From Azotobacter salinestris (GTDB taxonomy: Bacteria; Pseudomonadota; Gammaproteobacteria; Pseudomonadales; Pseudomonadaceae), in contig NZ_CP045302.1 in assembly GCF_009363155.1 (NCBI RefSeq), positions 323,001 through 387,000 on the forward strand: a DNA stretch of 64,000 nt, in the 5' to 3' direction. Under the pieces are notes generated by a model. The model was not told where the DNA came from, did not search any database, and saw only the letters and a list, made by a program, of their open reading frames with translations. Within the stretch, counting starts at the first letter, position 1. The number at the start of each line of letters is the position of its first letter. Made by a program: the position numbers and the translations under genes. Shown in pieces: positions 39,550 to 48,717 of this stretch.

Positions 39550-40229
39550 CGGCCGACTTCGCCATCTGCCGGAAGGCGCACCCTCCCCGGCTGGCCGCCT
39601 GCCTGTGCACGCAGATTCAGCGGATCGACCAGCCCGGCCGCAATGGCCATGCCGACCAGATCGGCATGCCGCTCGGCCTGCATGCGCTTCATCACCCGCA
39701 TCCGATAGAGATCGACCGTCTTCACGCTGATTTCCAGCTGCTCGGCGATCTCCCGGTTGGTGTAGCCCTGCACCAACGGCAGCAGCACGTCGCGCTCGCG
39801 CGGGGTCAGCGCATCCAGGCGCGCCTGCACTGCCTCCTGGCCACGGCTGTCGGAGCGGTGCTCGCCATGACGGCCGAGCGCCTGCTGCACGCTATCGAGG
39901 AGAATCTGCTCGTTGTAGGGCTTCTCGATGAAGTCGCAGGCGCCGGCCTTGAAGGCCCGCACGACGATGGGCACGTCGGCGTGCCCGCTGACGAAGATCA
40001 CCGGTAGGTCGATGCCCCGCGCGCGCATCGCCTCCTGCACGTTCAGCCCGCCCATCCCGGGCATCCGTATGTCCAGCAACACGCAGGCGTTGAGACTGGG
40101 CTCGCAGGCGTCGAGAAACTCCCGGCCGCTGATGAACGGCAAGGCCTTCAGCCCCACCGACTCGAGCAGCCAGACGGTCGAGTCCAGCATGCCTTGGTCA
40201 TCGTCCACCACGTACACCACCTGCTCCAT
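39546..40229 (-). CDS. FixJ/NarL-type response regulator
   Basis: The 227-residue protein has an N-terminal receiver (residues 4-118; acidic pocket VVDDDQ, phosphoacceptor Asp in VLLDIRMPG, switch Ser in FVSGHAD, Lys in FIEKPYN) and a C-terminal LuxR-type helix-turn-helix (LTPRERDVLLPLVQG, then NREIAEQLEISVKTV). GGAGAATC precedes the ATG at 40229. No kinase gene adjoins it. The PAS histidine kinase at 58490-60292, on the same strand and in the correct order, is a good candidate partner separated by the arsenic island. Confidence 0.9.
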   Translation of the reverse strand: MEQVVYVVDDDQGMLDSTVWLLESVGLKALPFISGREFLDACEPSLNACVLLDIRMPGMGGLNVQEAMRARGIDLPVIFVSGHADVPIVVRAFKAGACDFIEKPYNEQILLDSVQQALGRHGEHRSDSRGQEAVQARLDALTPRERDVLLPLVQGYTNREIAEQLEISVKTVDLYRMRVMKRMQAERHADLVGMAIAAGLVDPLNLRAQAGGQPGRVRLPADGEVGR

Positions 40230-40524
40230 CGGGATTCTCCTGTTGTTGTCATTGGGCGCTGTCTTTCCGGGAGGCTGCGGAGCAGCGAGCCGCCCTCCCC
40301 CTGAACGTCGCCGGCACGGATAGAAGAGCCTGGCACCGGGCAATCCAGTCGCCATCGAAGCGGCCAAGTACAGCATGCCTGCCGGCATGCCGGAAGTGCG
40401 AACCGCACGACCACCCTGCGTTTGGCCTGTTTGCTGGTTTCAGGTTATGTAGGAATTTTATGGGTAAGGTATTCCTGTTTGTTTATTTCCGATTACGGTA
40501 ATTTTTTCAAAAGGAAATGCCATC

Positions 40525-40655
40525 TAGTGGCCTGTTTGGTTAGTTCAGTTAGTCAATTTCGGCGCCCATGGCCCCGATATGACTCGTCGCGGCGCCTTGC
40601 TTCGGAACCATGGTCATCCGAACTTGAGTTAACAAACTAACCGCACAGGCCACTA
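40525..40655. mobile_element. MITE-like element with TA ends
   Basis: The sequence TAGTGGCCTGT-TT-GGTTAGTT at the left (from 40525) and its near-exact reverse complement at the right (ending 40655; GC in place of TT) bound 131 bases with no coding capacity. The outer TA on each side fits an IS630/mariner-type target duplication. No transposase in the window has these ends, though both begin TAGTG like the IS630 element at 32886. Confidence 0.6.
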
Positions 40656-40739
40656 GGGATGTGGGATGCCACATCACTAAATTTCCGATTACAGAAATAT
40701 CGCCAACAAGATACCTGTACCGACCGGCAATTTCCGACT

Positions 40740-40960
40740 TGCAGATGCGGGCTAGATCAAGGCAGGCCTCTTCGAGGCGCTGGTGCACGATTTGCGCGAA
40801 CCGATCCGCAGTGCCGACAAGAGAAAGGCGCCGAACAGGTGCAGAAGTTGCCTGGGGAGTCGGTGGAGAGTGCCTTCGTCGACCAGGGCTACAGCGGCGA
40901 GTCGCCCGCCCGGCAAGCAGAAGAGCATGGAGTCCAACTGGAAGTGACCTGTGTGTAACA
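40740..40960 (+). pseudogene. IS5-family transposase remnant
   Basis: Two frames preserve pieces of an IS5-type DDE transposase: GLFEALVHDLRE and, after a shift, ESAFVDQGYSGESPARQAEEHGVQLEV. In an intact protein these are separated by about 80 residues, so the copy has an internal deletion and frameshift. The conserved C-terminal part (usually LLPRRWVVERSF) is absent. Ends were not found. The gap 40230-41086 otherwise holds the MITE, and a repeated ATTTCCGATTAC at 40485-40496 and 40681-40692. Confidence 0.6.
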
Positions 40961-41086
40961 AACACACAGCTCCTTCATCTGAGGGGTACAGCTGGTCACG
41001 CCTGCCCTGCCATTTCTCACGGAGGCACTACCCAGTCATAGCGTTAGGCGCCGTAGCGCCCGAGCAGCCCACAGTCTAAAAAAATT

Positions 41087-41254
41087 ATGGAAGCCTGGCA
41101 GGCGGTTCACCCGGGCCAGGACGTATTCGAAGACCGGGCGCTGGAGATCACCGGCTACCTGCCCATTTCGGTCGAAGACTGGAGCCGGGCTCCTGACACG
41201 CGCTCAGGCCACCGGCACCCGGCCCTGATCATCGCTGCAAGGAGCAAGACATGA
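41087..41254 (+). CDS. Small ORF coupled to arsC, perhaps a remnant
   Basis: A 55-codon open frame starting MEAWQAVHPGQDVFEDRALE, with GYLPISVEDW further on, ends in ATGA so that its stop overlaps the arsC start. It has codon use like its neighbours but no convincing ribosome site, and it follows the IS remnant. It may be the 3' end of a gene truncated by insertion, or just a leader frame. I do not recognise the family. Confidence 0.3.
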   Translation: MEAWQAVHPGQDVFEDRALEITGYLPISVEDWSRAPDTRSGHRHPALIIAARSKT

Positions 41255-41721
41255 AAATCCTTTTCCTCTGTACCGCCAACAGCTGCCGCAGCATCCTCGC
41301 GGAAGCCATCTTCAACCACCTGGCGCCGGCCGGCATGCGGGCCTACAGCGCCGGTAGCAGGCCGCGCGGCGAGGTGCATCCGCAAAGCCTCAAGGCCCTG
41401 CAGCGCGCCGGCATCCAAGTGATCGGGCTGCACAGCAAGGCACAAGGCGTGCACGAGGGGCTGCGCCCAGACCTGGTGATCACCCTGTGCCACAATGCGG
41501 CCAGCGAACCCTGCCCGGTCTACTTCGGCAGCGCGATCAAGGCCCACTGGGGGCTGCCCGACCCGGCCGGGCAAGGCGACTCGCAGGCGAAAGTCGATGC
41601 GGTGTTCGACCGGACGGTGGCCAGTATCGAGCAGCGGGTCAGCGCGTTCCTGTCCCTTCCTCTGGAGCAGTTGGGTACGCAAGAGCTGAGCAGCGCGTTG
41701 GCAGCCATCGGCCAGCATTGA
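41251..41721 (+). CDS. arsC: Arsenate reductase, low-molecular-weight phosphatase type
   Basis: The 156-residue protein belongs to the LMW tyrosine-phosphatase-like arsenate reductases. The P-loop ILFLCTANSCRSILAEA has the CX5R active site (CTANSCR), and the resolving Cys appear in LCHNAASEPCPV. A DPA motif (GLPDPAGQGDS) provides the general acid. Thioredoxin probably recycles it. It reduces arsenate to arsenite in the cytoplasm, feeding efflux or methylation. AAGGAG precedes the ATG. It begins the arsenic-related part of the accessory block. Confidence 0.9.
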   Translation: MKILFLCTANSCRSILAEAIFNHLAPAGMRAYSAGSRPRGEVHPQSLKALQRAGIQVIGLHSKAQGVHEGLRPDLVITLCHNAASEPCPVYFGSAIKAHWGLPDPAGQGDSQAKVDAVFDRTVASIEQRVSAFLSLPLEQLGTQELSSALAAIGQH

Positions 41722-41764
41722 ACGCATCCTTGGAGCTCCGTACCTGACGAGCGGGAATCGACCG

Positions 41765-42262
41765 ATGACGAAGGGCACAGGCGCCTCGCGCCCCTGGCAT
41801 GACGACCCGCAAGTCTGGCATTTCGTCTTCGTGCGCTACCTGGTCTTCTTCGGGCCGATGAATCTGCTGTGGGAAATCGCACAGCTGCCGCTTTACACCC
41901 TCTGGACGCAAGCGCCACCCCCATCGATCGCCTACGCGGTCATCCATTGCACGCTGGGGGACATACTCATCGCTGTGCTCGCCCTGCTCGCCGCGCTGGG
42001 TGTCACGAGCGCCGGCCCCCTGGACCGGTGGCGCTGGCGGCGGATAGGCGCCGTCGCGGTTACTTTCGGCCTCGCTTATACAGCGTTCAGCGAGTGGATC
42101 AACACGGCCGTGCGGATGAACTGGGCCTACTCCGAATGGATGCCGCTGACGCCCTTCGTTCCGCTCGGCGCCTCGCCGCTGCTGCAATGGCTGGTGCTGC
42201 CGACAGCCGCGCTGGCCTTGGCCCGTGGTTCACTGCACAAAGCAAACGGCCCAGAGGGGTAA
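41765..42262 (+). CDS. Four-helix membrane protein of unknown function
   Basis: The 165-residue protein has about four hydrophobic segments (near 25-45, 60-85, 95-115 and 130-155), with conserved-looking motifs WHFVFVRYLVFFGPMNLLWE and EWINTAVRMNWAYSEWMP. Aromatic and charged residues within the helices suggest a buried polar site. I do not recognise a named family. It follows arsC by 43 bases on the same strand, and may be part of the same transcript. Confidence 0.6.
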   Translation: MTKGTGASRPWHDDPQVWHFVFVRYLVFFGPMNLLWEIAQLPLYTLWTQAPPPSIAYAVIHCTLGDILIAVLALLAALGVTSAGPLDRWRWRRIGAVAVTFGLAYTAFSEWINTAVRMNWAYSEWMPLTPFVPLGASPLLQWLVLPTAALALARGSLHKANGPEG

Positions 42263-42367
42263 GAGGTGCGTCTTCAACGCTGGTCCCCCCTTCCGGGCCA
42301 TGAGGCAATGTGCGGGACGCCTGCCTGATCGGCGCGGCGCCCCGCACATGCCATAGCTAGCCGCTAT

Positions 42368-43465
42368 TAATCAGGCCCTTAAATTCACGCCATGGCATAG
42401 CGTGCTGCAGGATGCTGGAAATAGGCCATGACCTTGTCGGGCAAGCTGCCGAGTGTGTTCATGAAAGCCATCGCCTTGTCCAGCAGGCTGGCCTTGTCAT
42501 GGCTGACCGGGCCGCTGCGCAGCGCCGTCTTGAAATCCCGATTCAGGTACTCGTCGGGATTGGACTCGGGCGCATAGGGTGGTAGGAACACCAGTTCGAT
42601 CCTGTCCTGCTTGTCACTGAGCCACTCGCTGACCACCTTGGCATGGTGGACGCGCAGGTTATCGACCACCAGGAAGATCTTCTGCGGTGTCCCTTCAACG
42701 AGGCGGCTCAGGAAGTCGATGAAACGCAGCGCGTTGATACTGCCTTCGACGATCTGGAAGGCCACCTCGCCACGGGGCGAAATTGCGGAGATCATCGACA
42801 GCTTGTGCCAGCGAGTGGGCGTCGCCAGCACTGGCGTCTGGCCCCTGGGGGCGTAGCCGCGTATCCAGTTCGCATCCTCCTTGACTGCGGTTTCGTCCCC
42901 CCAGTGAATCACCGCTCCTTCGGCAGCGGCGCGCGCCTTGACCTGGGGGTAGGTCTGCTTCAGCCAGCGCTCGATGTCCTCCGGCCGCTGCTCCTGCGCC
43001 CGCTTCACGGGACGCTGAGGCGTAAACCCCCAGCGCTTGAGATACTTGCCGATCAACCGGTCCTGCAGCTCGATCCCGAGGCGTTCCCTGGCCAGCGCCT
43101 TGATGGCCGGGCGCGTCCACAGGGCAAACGGCAACTGCAGCTGCTGCGGGGGTTGCTCGACGATTTGCTCGCGCAGCCACTGCTCGTCGGCCGGCGTCAG
43201 CTTGCGGCAGGCGCCCGCCGGGCGCCCCCGACGCTTTTCCTCCAGGGCTTGCGCGCCCTCGCGGTTGGCACGGGTCAGCCAAGTCTTGATGGTGGTCGGA
43301 TGCACACCGGTGACCGAGGCCAACTCCTCGACTTTCATGTTGGACTGCTGGCGCAGGCGAATCACTATCTGGCGAAGCAGCTTGCGACTCTCTGCGGTCA
43401 GTTTGCGGGCGTCGATCTTTTCCATGCCTGAAGTCTAACTAGACGTCTATTTAAGGGCCACCTTA
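42368..43465 (-). mobile_element. Second IS630-family element
   Basis: Imperfect terminal repeats (left ATCAGGCCCTTAAAT, right in reverse complement AGGTGGCCCTTAAAT; 12 of 15 match) abut TA on each side at 42368-42369 and 43464-43465. The roughly 1.1-kb element carries one transposase gene. It differs in sequence from the IS630 element at 32886. It is inserted 14 bases from the 3' end of the broken carboxymuconolactone decarboxylase gene. Confidence 0.82.
42385..43425 (-). CDS. IS630-family transposase (second type)
   Basis: The 346-residue protein has an N-terminal helix-turn-helix (VEELASVTGVHPTTIKTWL), and DDE residues in VIHWGDETAV (Asp), IFLVVDNLRVHH (Asp) and ESNPDEYLNRD (Glu). The frame is intact. 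It is only distantly related to the other IS630 transposase of the window, by motif spacing and termini. Confidence 0.9.
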   Translation of the reverse strand: MEKIDARKLTAESRKLLRQIVIRLRQQSNMKVEELASVTGVHPTTIKTWLTRANREGAQALEEKRRGRPAGACRKLTPADEQWLREQIVEQPPQQLQLPFALWTRPAIKALARERLGIELQDRLIGKYLKRWGFTPQRPVKRAQEQRPEDIERWLKQTYPQVKARAAAEGAVIHWGDETAVKEDANWIRGYAPRGQTPVLATPTRWHKLSMISAISPRGEVAFQIVEGSINALRFIDFLSRLVEGTPQKIFLVVDNLRVHHAKVVSEWLSDKQDRIELVFLPPYAPESNPDEYLNRDFKTALRSGPVSHDKASLLDKAMAFMNTLGSLPDKVMAYFQHPAARYAMA

Positions 43466-43478
43466 ATAATGTCGCCGC

Positions 43479-43891
43479 TCACTTCTGCCGCCAGGCCTGG
43501 CCGGCGAACATCTCGTCCAGAGGGGTGTGGAACATGGTGCGGGTAAAGTCGGCCAGTGCCGCCACCGATTGCATCGGTGACCTGCGGTGCGAGACCCGAT
43601 TTCATATCGCCAGCACGCTGTGCGCGGACACGCAGTATTCGCAGCCGTTCTCGCGGCTGATGACCAGGAACACCACACCTCCTGTTCGGCCGGGGTAAAG
43701 CCCGACTCGTTGCGGAAGGCGGCATAGCCGTCCAGATAGGTCTCCAGCAGGCAGGGGGAGTTGACCATGCGGGCGTACACGTTGGGGATGAAGCCGACCT
43801 GCGCCTGGGCTTTTCCAGTACGGCCTGTCCGCGGTTGTCGGCGCTATTCAGCGCTGAGTGCAGGCAGGCTCAGTTGGTGTTCGCAGAGCAT
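43479..43891 (-). pseudogene. Decayed carboxymuconolactone decarboxylase / AhpD-like gene
   Basis: Pieces in three frames rebuild a CMD-family protein: MLCEHQLSLPALSAE at the start (ATG at 43891), VGFIPNVYARMVNSP, ETYLDGYAAFRNESGFTPAEQEV, a segment with ENGCEYCVSAHS (redox Cys pair), KSGLAPQVTDAI, and a last piece ending MFAGQAWRQK. At least three frameshifts and one stop are needed to explain it. Intact relatives reduce peroxides or act in ring-fission pathways. It diverges from the TetR gene, with an operator-like palindrome right before its start. Confidence 0.75.
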
Positions 43892-43907
43892 GGGACTGAT
43901 TGATCCC
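43892..43907. promoter_or_regulatory. TetR operator-like site D
   Basis: GGGACTGATTGATCCC lies immediately upstream of the broken CMD gene. It matches 12 of 16 bases of the composite TGGACTGATCGGTCCA found at the other three sites around this TetR gene. Confidence 0.5.
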
Positions 43908-43977
43908 TAAATATTCTGCAAAATGCCTCGTCGCCAAGGTGCGGCAAGCTGACCTCAGGCAGGTAACGCCTACATTT

Positions 43978-43994
43978 TGGACTGATCGGTTCCA
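43978..43994. promoter_or_regulatory. TetR operator-like site A
   Basis: TGGACTGATCGGTTCCA has the two arms of the shared palindrome with one extra T. It sits midway in the divergent region between the CMD pseudogene and the tetR-type gene. Confidence 0.55.
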
Positions 43995-44108
43995 ATGTCA
44001 ATCCAGAGCCTGCAGTTGCGCTTGTGCGGCGGACCGTTGGGCGGCTACTCGACTCGGGCATACGGCAAGGAGTTTTGTTACAACTCGGGAAAGTTTCTCC
44101 TTGAGTTA

Positions 44109-44124
44109 TGAAATGATCGGTCCA
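44109..44124. promoter_or_regulatory. TetR operator-like site B
   Basis: TGAAATGATCGGTCCA keeps the right half exactly and matches 13 of 16 bases of the composite. It ends 11 bases ahead of the tetR ATG, where binding would block transcription or translation start. Confidence 0.55.
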
Positions 44125-44135
44125 TAATTCGCGCC

Positions 44136-44720
44136 ATGAACCGTGGACGCCCTAGAAACTTCGATCCTGACCTCGTTTTGGAAAATGCCATGCAGCTTTT
44201 CTGGAGCAAGGGCTATGAGGCCACCAGCCTGCAGGATCTGCTGGAGGCGACAGGTCTTTCCAAGAGCAGCCTTTACGAGAGCTTCGGTAACAAGCAAAGC
44301 CTGTTCGAGGCCGCGTTCACCCGCTACTTCGACAGCCGGTCCAAGCAGATGAGGACCCGGCTTGAGCAGGCTGACTCGCCGTTGGCTTTCATCCGCGCAT
44401 GCCTGCTGTCCGTGCTTGAGGATGCGGAGCGAAATACGCCCCGTGGCTGCATGCTGGTCAACGTGGCCAATGAGTTCTCCACCGCCGACCCCGCGGTACA
44501 GCAGCTGATCGGGCTCGCTACCCGCCGCTTTCGCGAGGTATTCGAGCAGGCCTTTGCGCAGGCGCAGTCCTGTGGGGAGATACCGGCGACGCGTGCCCCT
44601 GCCGCCTTGGCGCTCTACATGCATTGCTCGATGAGCGGCCTGCGTACTCAAGTCAAATCCGGTCTGCAGCGAAAAGATTTGCTCAGCGTTATCGAGATAA
44701 TCATGTCGAACCTGAGCTGA
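44136..44720 (+). CDS. TetR-family repressor
   Basis: The 194-residue protein has a TetR helix-turn-helix (SLQDLLEATGLSKSSLYESF) and a C-terminal ligand-binding domain of the class with GCMLVNVANEF. Four related 16-base palindromes flank it: one before the divergent CMD pseudogene, two in the shared region, and one before the downstream dehalogenase. This suggests it represses both sides and itself. The ligand is unknown; a halogenated or aromatic compound would be a guess from the neighbour. Confidence 0.87.
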   Translation: MNRGRPRNFDPDLVLENAMQLFWSKGYEATSLQDLLEATGLSKSSLYESFGNKQSLFEAAFTRYFDSRSKQMRTRLEQADSPLAFIRACLLSVLEDAERNTPRGCMLVNVANEFSTADPAVQQLIGLATRRFREVFEQAFAQAQSCGEIPATRAPAALALYMHCSMSGLRTQVKSGLQRKDLLSVIEIIMSNLS

Positions 44721-44738
44721 TTTTTTTTCGCTTAATTA

Positions 44739-44754
44739 TGGACTGAAAAGTCCA
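44739..44754. promoter_or_regulatory. TetR operator-like site C
   Basis: TGGACTGAAAAGTCCA is a palindrome with perfect 6-base arms, TGGACT and AGTCCA. It lies between the tetR stop and the dehalogenase start and shares its left arm and flank (AATTATGGACTGA) with the inverse of site B. Confidence 0.6.
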
Positions 44755-44790
44755 GATTAGTGCTTTCAAGCCACTCCATAAGGAAATCCC

Positions 44791-45471
44791 ATGATCAATG
44801 TGGTCGCTTTCGACATCTACGGGACGCTGATAGACACCCAGGCAGTGCTCGGCAAGTTAACCGGGGTGATGGGCGAGCAGGCGCCGTCCGTGGCCAGGAC
44901 GTGGCGCCAGAAGCAGTTGGAGTACAGCTTCCGCAGAGGCTTGATGCGAGACTATTGCGACTTCTCGGTCTGCACCCGGGACGCCTTGCTCTTCTCGTGC
45001 AGGGAAAACGGGGTGGCGATCAGCCCGGCTGACGTCGAGCAGCTGATGCAGGCCTATGCCGAGTTGGAAGCTTTCCCCGATGTGCATGCCGGCCTGCAGG
45101 CGCTGGCCGAGAGCGGGCTTCGCCTCAATGCATTTTCCAACGGCAGCCATGAAGCGGTCGAGCGACTGCTGCAGCGGGCCGGGATTCGCGACGCTTTTGC
45201 CGACGTGGTGAGTGTCGAGGCCGTGCGCTCCTTCAAGCCGGCGCCGGAGGTCTATGCCCACCTCGTTGCGGTCTGCGGGGTGCCTGCCGAACGGATCTGC
45301 CTGGTTTCGGGCAACCCCTTCGATGTGCTGGGCGCGGCACACGCCGGGCTGCGGACAGCCTGGCTGCGGCGCGATCCCGGCACGCAGTTCGACCCCTGGG
45401 GCGTGGAGCCCGATATCACGCTGGAGAGCCTCGACGGCCTGGCGAGCCGCCTGCGCGAAACGCGTCTGTAA
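44791..45471 (+). CDS. Haloacid dehalogenase type II (L-2-haloacid dehalogenase-like)
   Basis: The 226-residue protein is a HAD-superfamily enzyme: nucleophile Asp in VVAFDIYGTLIDT, the Ser/Asn motif LNAFSNGSHEAV, the Lys in VRSFKPAPEVY, and the acidic-motif equivalent LVSGNPFDVLGA. This pattern (SxGxPFD-like SGNPFDV) is the L-2-haloacid dehalogenase subgroup rather than phosphatases. It hydrolyses the C-halogen bond of 2-haloacids. AAGGAA lies ahead of the ATG, and operator C sits upstream. Confidence 0.88.
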   Translation: MINVVAFDIYGTLIDTQAVLGKLTGVMGEQAPSVARTWRQKQLEYSFRRGLMRDYCDFSVCTRDALLFSCRENGVAISPADVEQLMQAYAELEAFPDVHAGLQALAESGLRLNAFSNGSHEAVERLLQRAGIRDAFADVVSVEAVRSFKPAPEVYAHLVAVCGVPAERICLVSGNPFDVLGAAHAGLRTAWLRRDPGTQFDPWGVEPDITLESLDGLASRLRETRL

Positions 45472-45524
45472 CACAGATCCGCCCCGCGTCTCAAAAGGGA
45501 CAGTTTCCAAGAGTAGCCACCGCC

Positions 45525-46505
<981 letters not shown>

Positions 46506-46518
46506 GGAGTGACTCGTC

Positions 46519-48717
46519 ATGGACAAGCGCAAATCGGCCCTGCTGGCCATTATCCTGCTGCTGGTGGCGGGCTTCTTCCTGTTCGACCTGGGCCAGTACC
46601 TCGATCTGGCCAGCCTCAAGGCGCAGCACGCGGCGCTCGATGCCCGGGTGGCGGCCCATCCCCGGCTGGCCGGCGGGCTGTTCTTCCTGATCTACGTGCT
46701 GGTCACCGCGCTGTCATTGCCCGGTGCGGCCTTGATGACCCTGGTGGGCGGTGCGCTGTTCGGCCTGCTCGGCGGCACCCTGCTGGTGTCCTTCGCCTCC
46801 ACCCTGGGGGCCACCCTGGCCATGCTGATCAGCCGCTTCCTGCTGCGCGACTGGGTGCAGGCCCGTTTCAGCCAGCGCCTGGCCGGCATCGACCAGGGCA
46901 TCGCCCGCGAAGGGGCCTCCTACCTGTTCGCCTTGCGCCTGGTGCCAGTATTTCCCTTCTTCCTGATCAACTTGGCCATGGGCCTGACCAAGCTACCTGC
47001 GCGCACCTTCTGGTGGGTCAGCCAGCTGGGCATGCTGCCGGGCACCTTGGTCTACGTGAATGCCGGCCGCGAGCTGGGCCAGCTGGACTCGCTGGCCGGG
47101 ATTCTCTCGCCGGGGCTGCTAGGCGCCTTCGTGCTGCTCGGTCTGCTGCCGCTCCTGTCGCGCAGGGCGCTGGACTGGTTCAAGGCGCGCAAGGTCTACG
47201 CCGGCTGGGTCAAGCCCAGGCGCTTCGACCGCAACCTGGTGGTGATCGGCGCCGGCTCCGGCGGTCTGGTGTCGGCCTATATCGCCGCGGCGGTGAAGGC
47301 CAAAGTCACCCTGATCGAAAAGCACAAAATGGGGGGTGACTGCCTGAACACCGGCTGCGTACCGTCCAAGGCGCTGATCCGCTCGGCCAGGCTGGCCAAT
47401 GAGCTGAAGAAGGCCGAACGACTGGGCTTCAAGCCCGTCGTCGGTGGCGAGGTGGATTTCGCCGCGGTCATGCAGCGCGTGCAGCGTGTGGTGGAGAAGG
47501 TCGGGCCGCACGACTCGGTCGAGCGCTATACCGGCCTGGGCGTGGAGGTGATCGAAGGCGAGGCCCGGATCACCTCGCCTTGGTCGGTGGAGGTCAACGG
47601 CCAGAGCCTCAGCACCCGCGCCATCGTCATTGCCACCGGCGCCAGCCCCCTGGTGCCGGAGATACCGGGCATCGAGCGGGTCGCACCGTTGACCTCGGAT
47701 AACATCTGGGAGCTGCGCGAGCAGCCCAGGCGCCTGCTCGTACTCGGCGGCGGTCCCATTGGCTGCGAGCTGGCCCAGGCCTTTCAACGGCTGGGTTGTG
47801 GAGTCACCCTGGTGCAGCGGAACCAGCGCCTGTTGCCGCGCGAGGATCCCGATGCCAGTTCGGCGGTACTGGCCGGCCTGCGAGCGGACGGGGTGGACGT
47901 GCTCCTTCAGCACAAGGCCGTGCGCTTCGAGGTCGTTGACGGCCAGCGGCAGCTGATCTGCATGAACATGGCCGACGACAGCGAGACGGCCATAGCCTTC
48001 GACCAGGTGCTGCTGGCCCTGGGGCGCGTCGCCAACGTCAAGGGCTTCGGTGCCGAGGAACTGGGGCTGGAGGTGCGCGACAACGGCACCCTGGCAACCG
48101 ACGGCTACCTGGCCACGCGCTTCCCCAACATTTTCGCCGTGGGCGATGTCACCAGCGCCTATCAGTTCACCCATACCGCGGCATACCAGGCCTGGTATGC
48201 CGCGGTGAACGGCCTGTTCGGCGGCCTCAAGCGCTTCAGGGTGGACTACCGGGTGATTCCCTGGGCCACCTTCACCGACCCTGAGGTGGCTCACGTCGGC
48301 CTCAACGAGCAGGACGCCAAGGCCAAGGGCATTGCCTGCGAGGTCACCCGTTTCGGCATCGACGATCTCGATCGCGCCATCACCGACGAGGCGGCCCATG
48401 GCTATGTCAAGGTGCTGACCGAGCCCGGCAAGGACCGCATCCTCGGCGTGACAATCGTCGGCGAGCACGCCGGCGACCTGATCGCCGAGTACGTCGCGGC
48501 GATGAAGCATGGCCTGGGCCTGAACAAGATCCTCGGCACCATCCACATCTACCCGACCCTGGCCGAAGCCAACAAGTACGCGGCCGGCGAATGGAAGCGC
48601 ACCCACGCCCCGGCTACGGCGCTGCACTGGCTGGCACGTTTCCATCGCTGGCGTCTGGGGAGCGGCGGCAAGAACGAAGCCGCCTCGCCGCTCAAGGCAG
48701 ACGGGAGACTCTCGTGA
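46519..48717 (+). CDS. TVP38/TMEM64 membrane domain fused to disulfide-reductase flavoprotein
   Basis: The 732-residue protein has two modules. Residues 1-230 are a TVP38/DedA-like membrane domain (LPGAALMTLVGGALFGLLGG, LRLVPVFPFFLINLAMG). Residues 235-715 are a pyridine-nucleotide disulfide oxidoreductase, with VVIGAGSGGLVSAYIA, the redox pair in GGDCLNTGCVPSKALI, and FAVGDVTSAYQFTHTAAYQ. It lacks the C-terminal Cys pair of mercuric reductase. The fusion tethers a thiol reductase to the inner membrane, perhaps to supply electrons for arsenic chemistry. GAGGAG precedes the ATG. It overlaps the next gene by 4 bases. Confidence 0.85.
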   Translation: MDKRKSALLAIILLLVAGFFLFDLGQYLDLASLKAQHAALDARVAAHPRLAGGLFFLIYVLVTALSLPGAALMTLVGGALFGLLGGTLLVSFASTLGATLAMLISRFLLRDWVQARFSQRLAGIDQGIAREGASYLFALRLVPVFPFFLINLAMGLTKLPARTFWWVSQLGMLPGTLVYVNAGRELGQLDSLAGILSPGLLGAFVLLGLLPLLSRRALDWFKARKVYAGWVKPRRFDRNLVVIGAGSGGLVSAYIAAAVKAKVTLIEKHKMGGDCLNTGCVPSKALIRSARLANELKKAERLGFKPVVGGEVDFAAVMQRVQRVVEKVGPHDSVERYTGLGVEVIEGEARITSPWSVEVNGQSLSTRAIVIATGASPLVPEIPGIERVAPLTSDNIWELREQPRRLLVLGGGPIGCELAQAFQRLGCGVTLVQRNQRLLPREDPDASSAVLAGLRADGVDVLLQHKAVRFEVVDGQRQLICMNMADDSETAIAFDQVLLALGRVANVKGFGAEELGLEVRDNGTLATDGYLATRFPNIFAVGDVTSAYQFTHTAAYQAWYAAVNGLFGGLKRFRVDYRVIPWATFTDPEVAHVGLNEQDAKAKGIACEVTRFGIDDLDRAITDEAAHGYVKVLTEPGKDRILGVTIVGEHAGDLIAEYVAAMKHGLGLNKILGTIHIYPTLAEANKYAAGEWKRTHAPATALHWLARFHRWRLGSGGKNEAASPLKADGRLS

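Noticed and set aside
40485-40692. Direct repeat ATTTCCGATTAC as element target duplication
   Set aside because: The MITE between the copies has its own TA ends that do not abut these repeats, and a third degenerate copy is nearby. The meaning is unclear.
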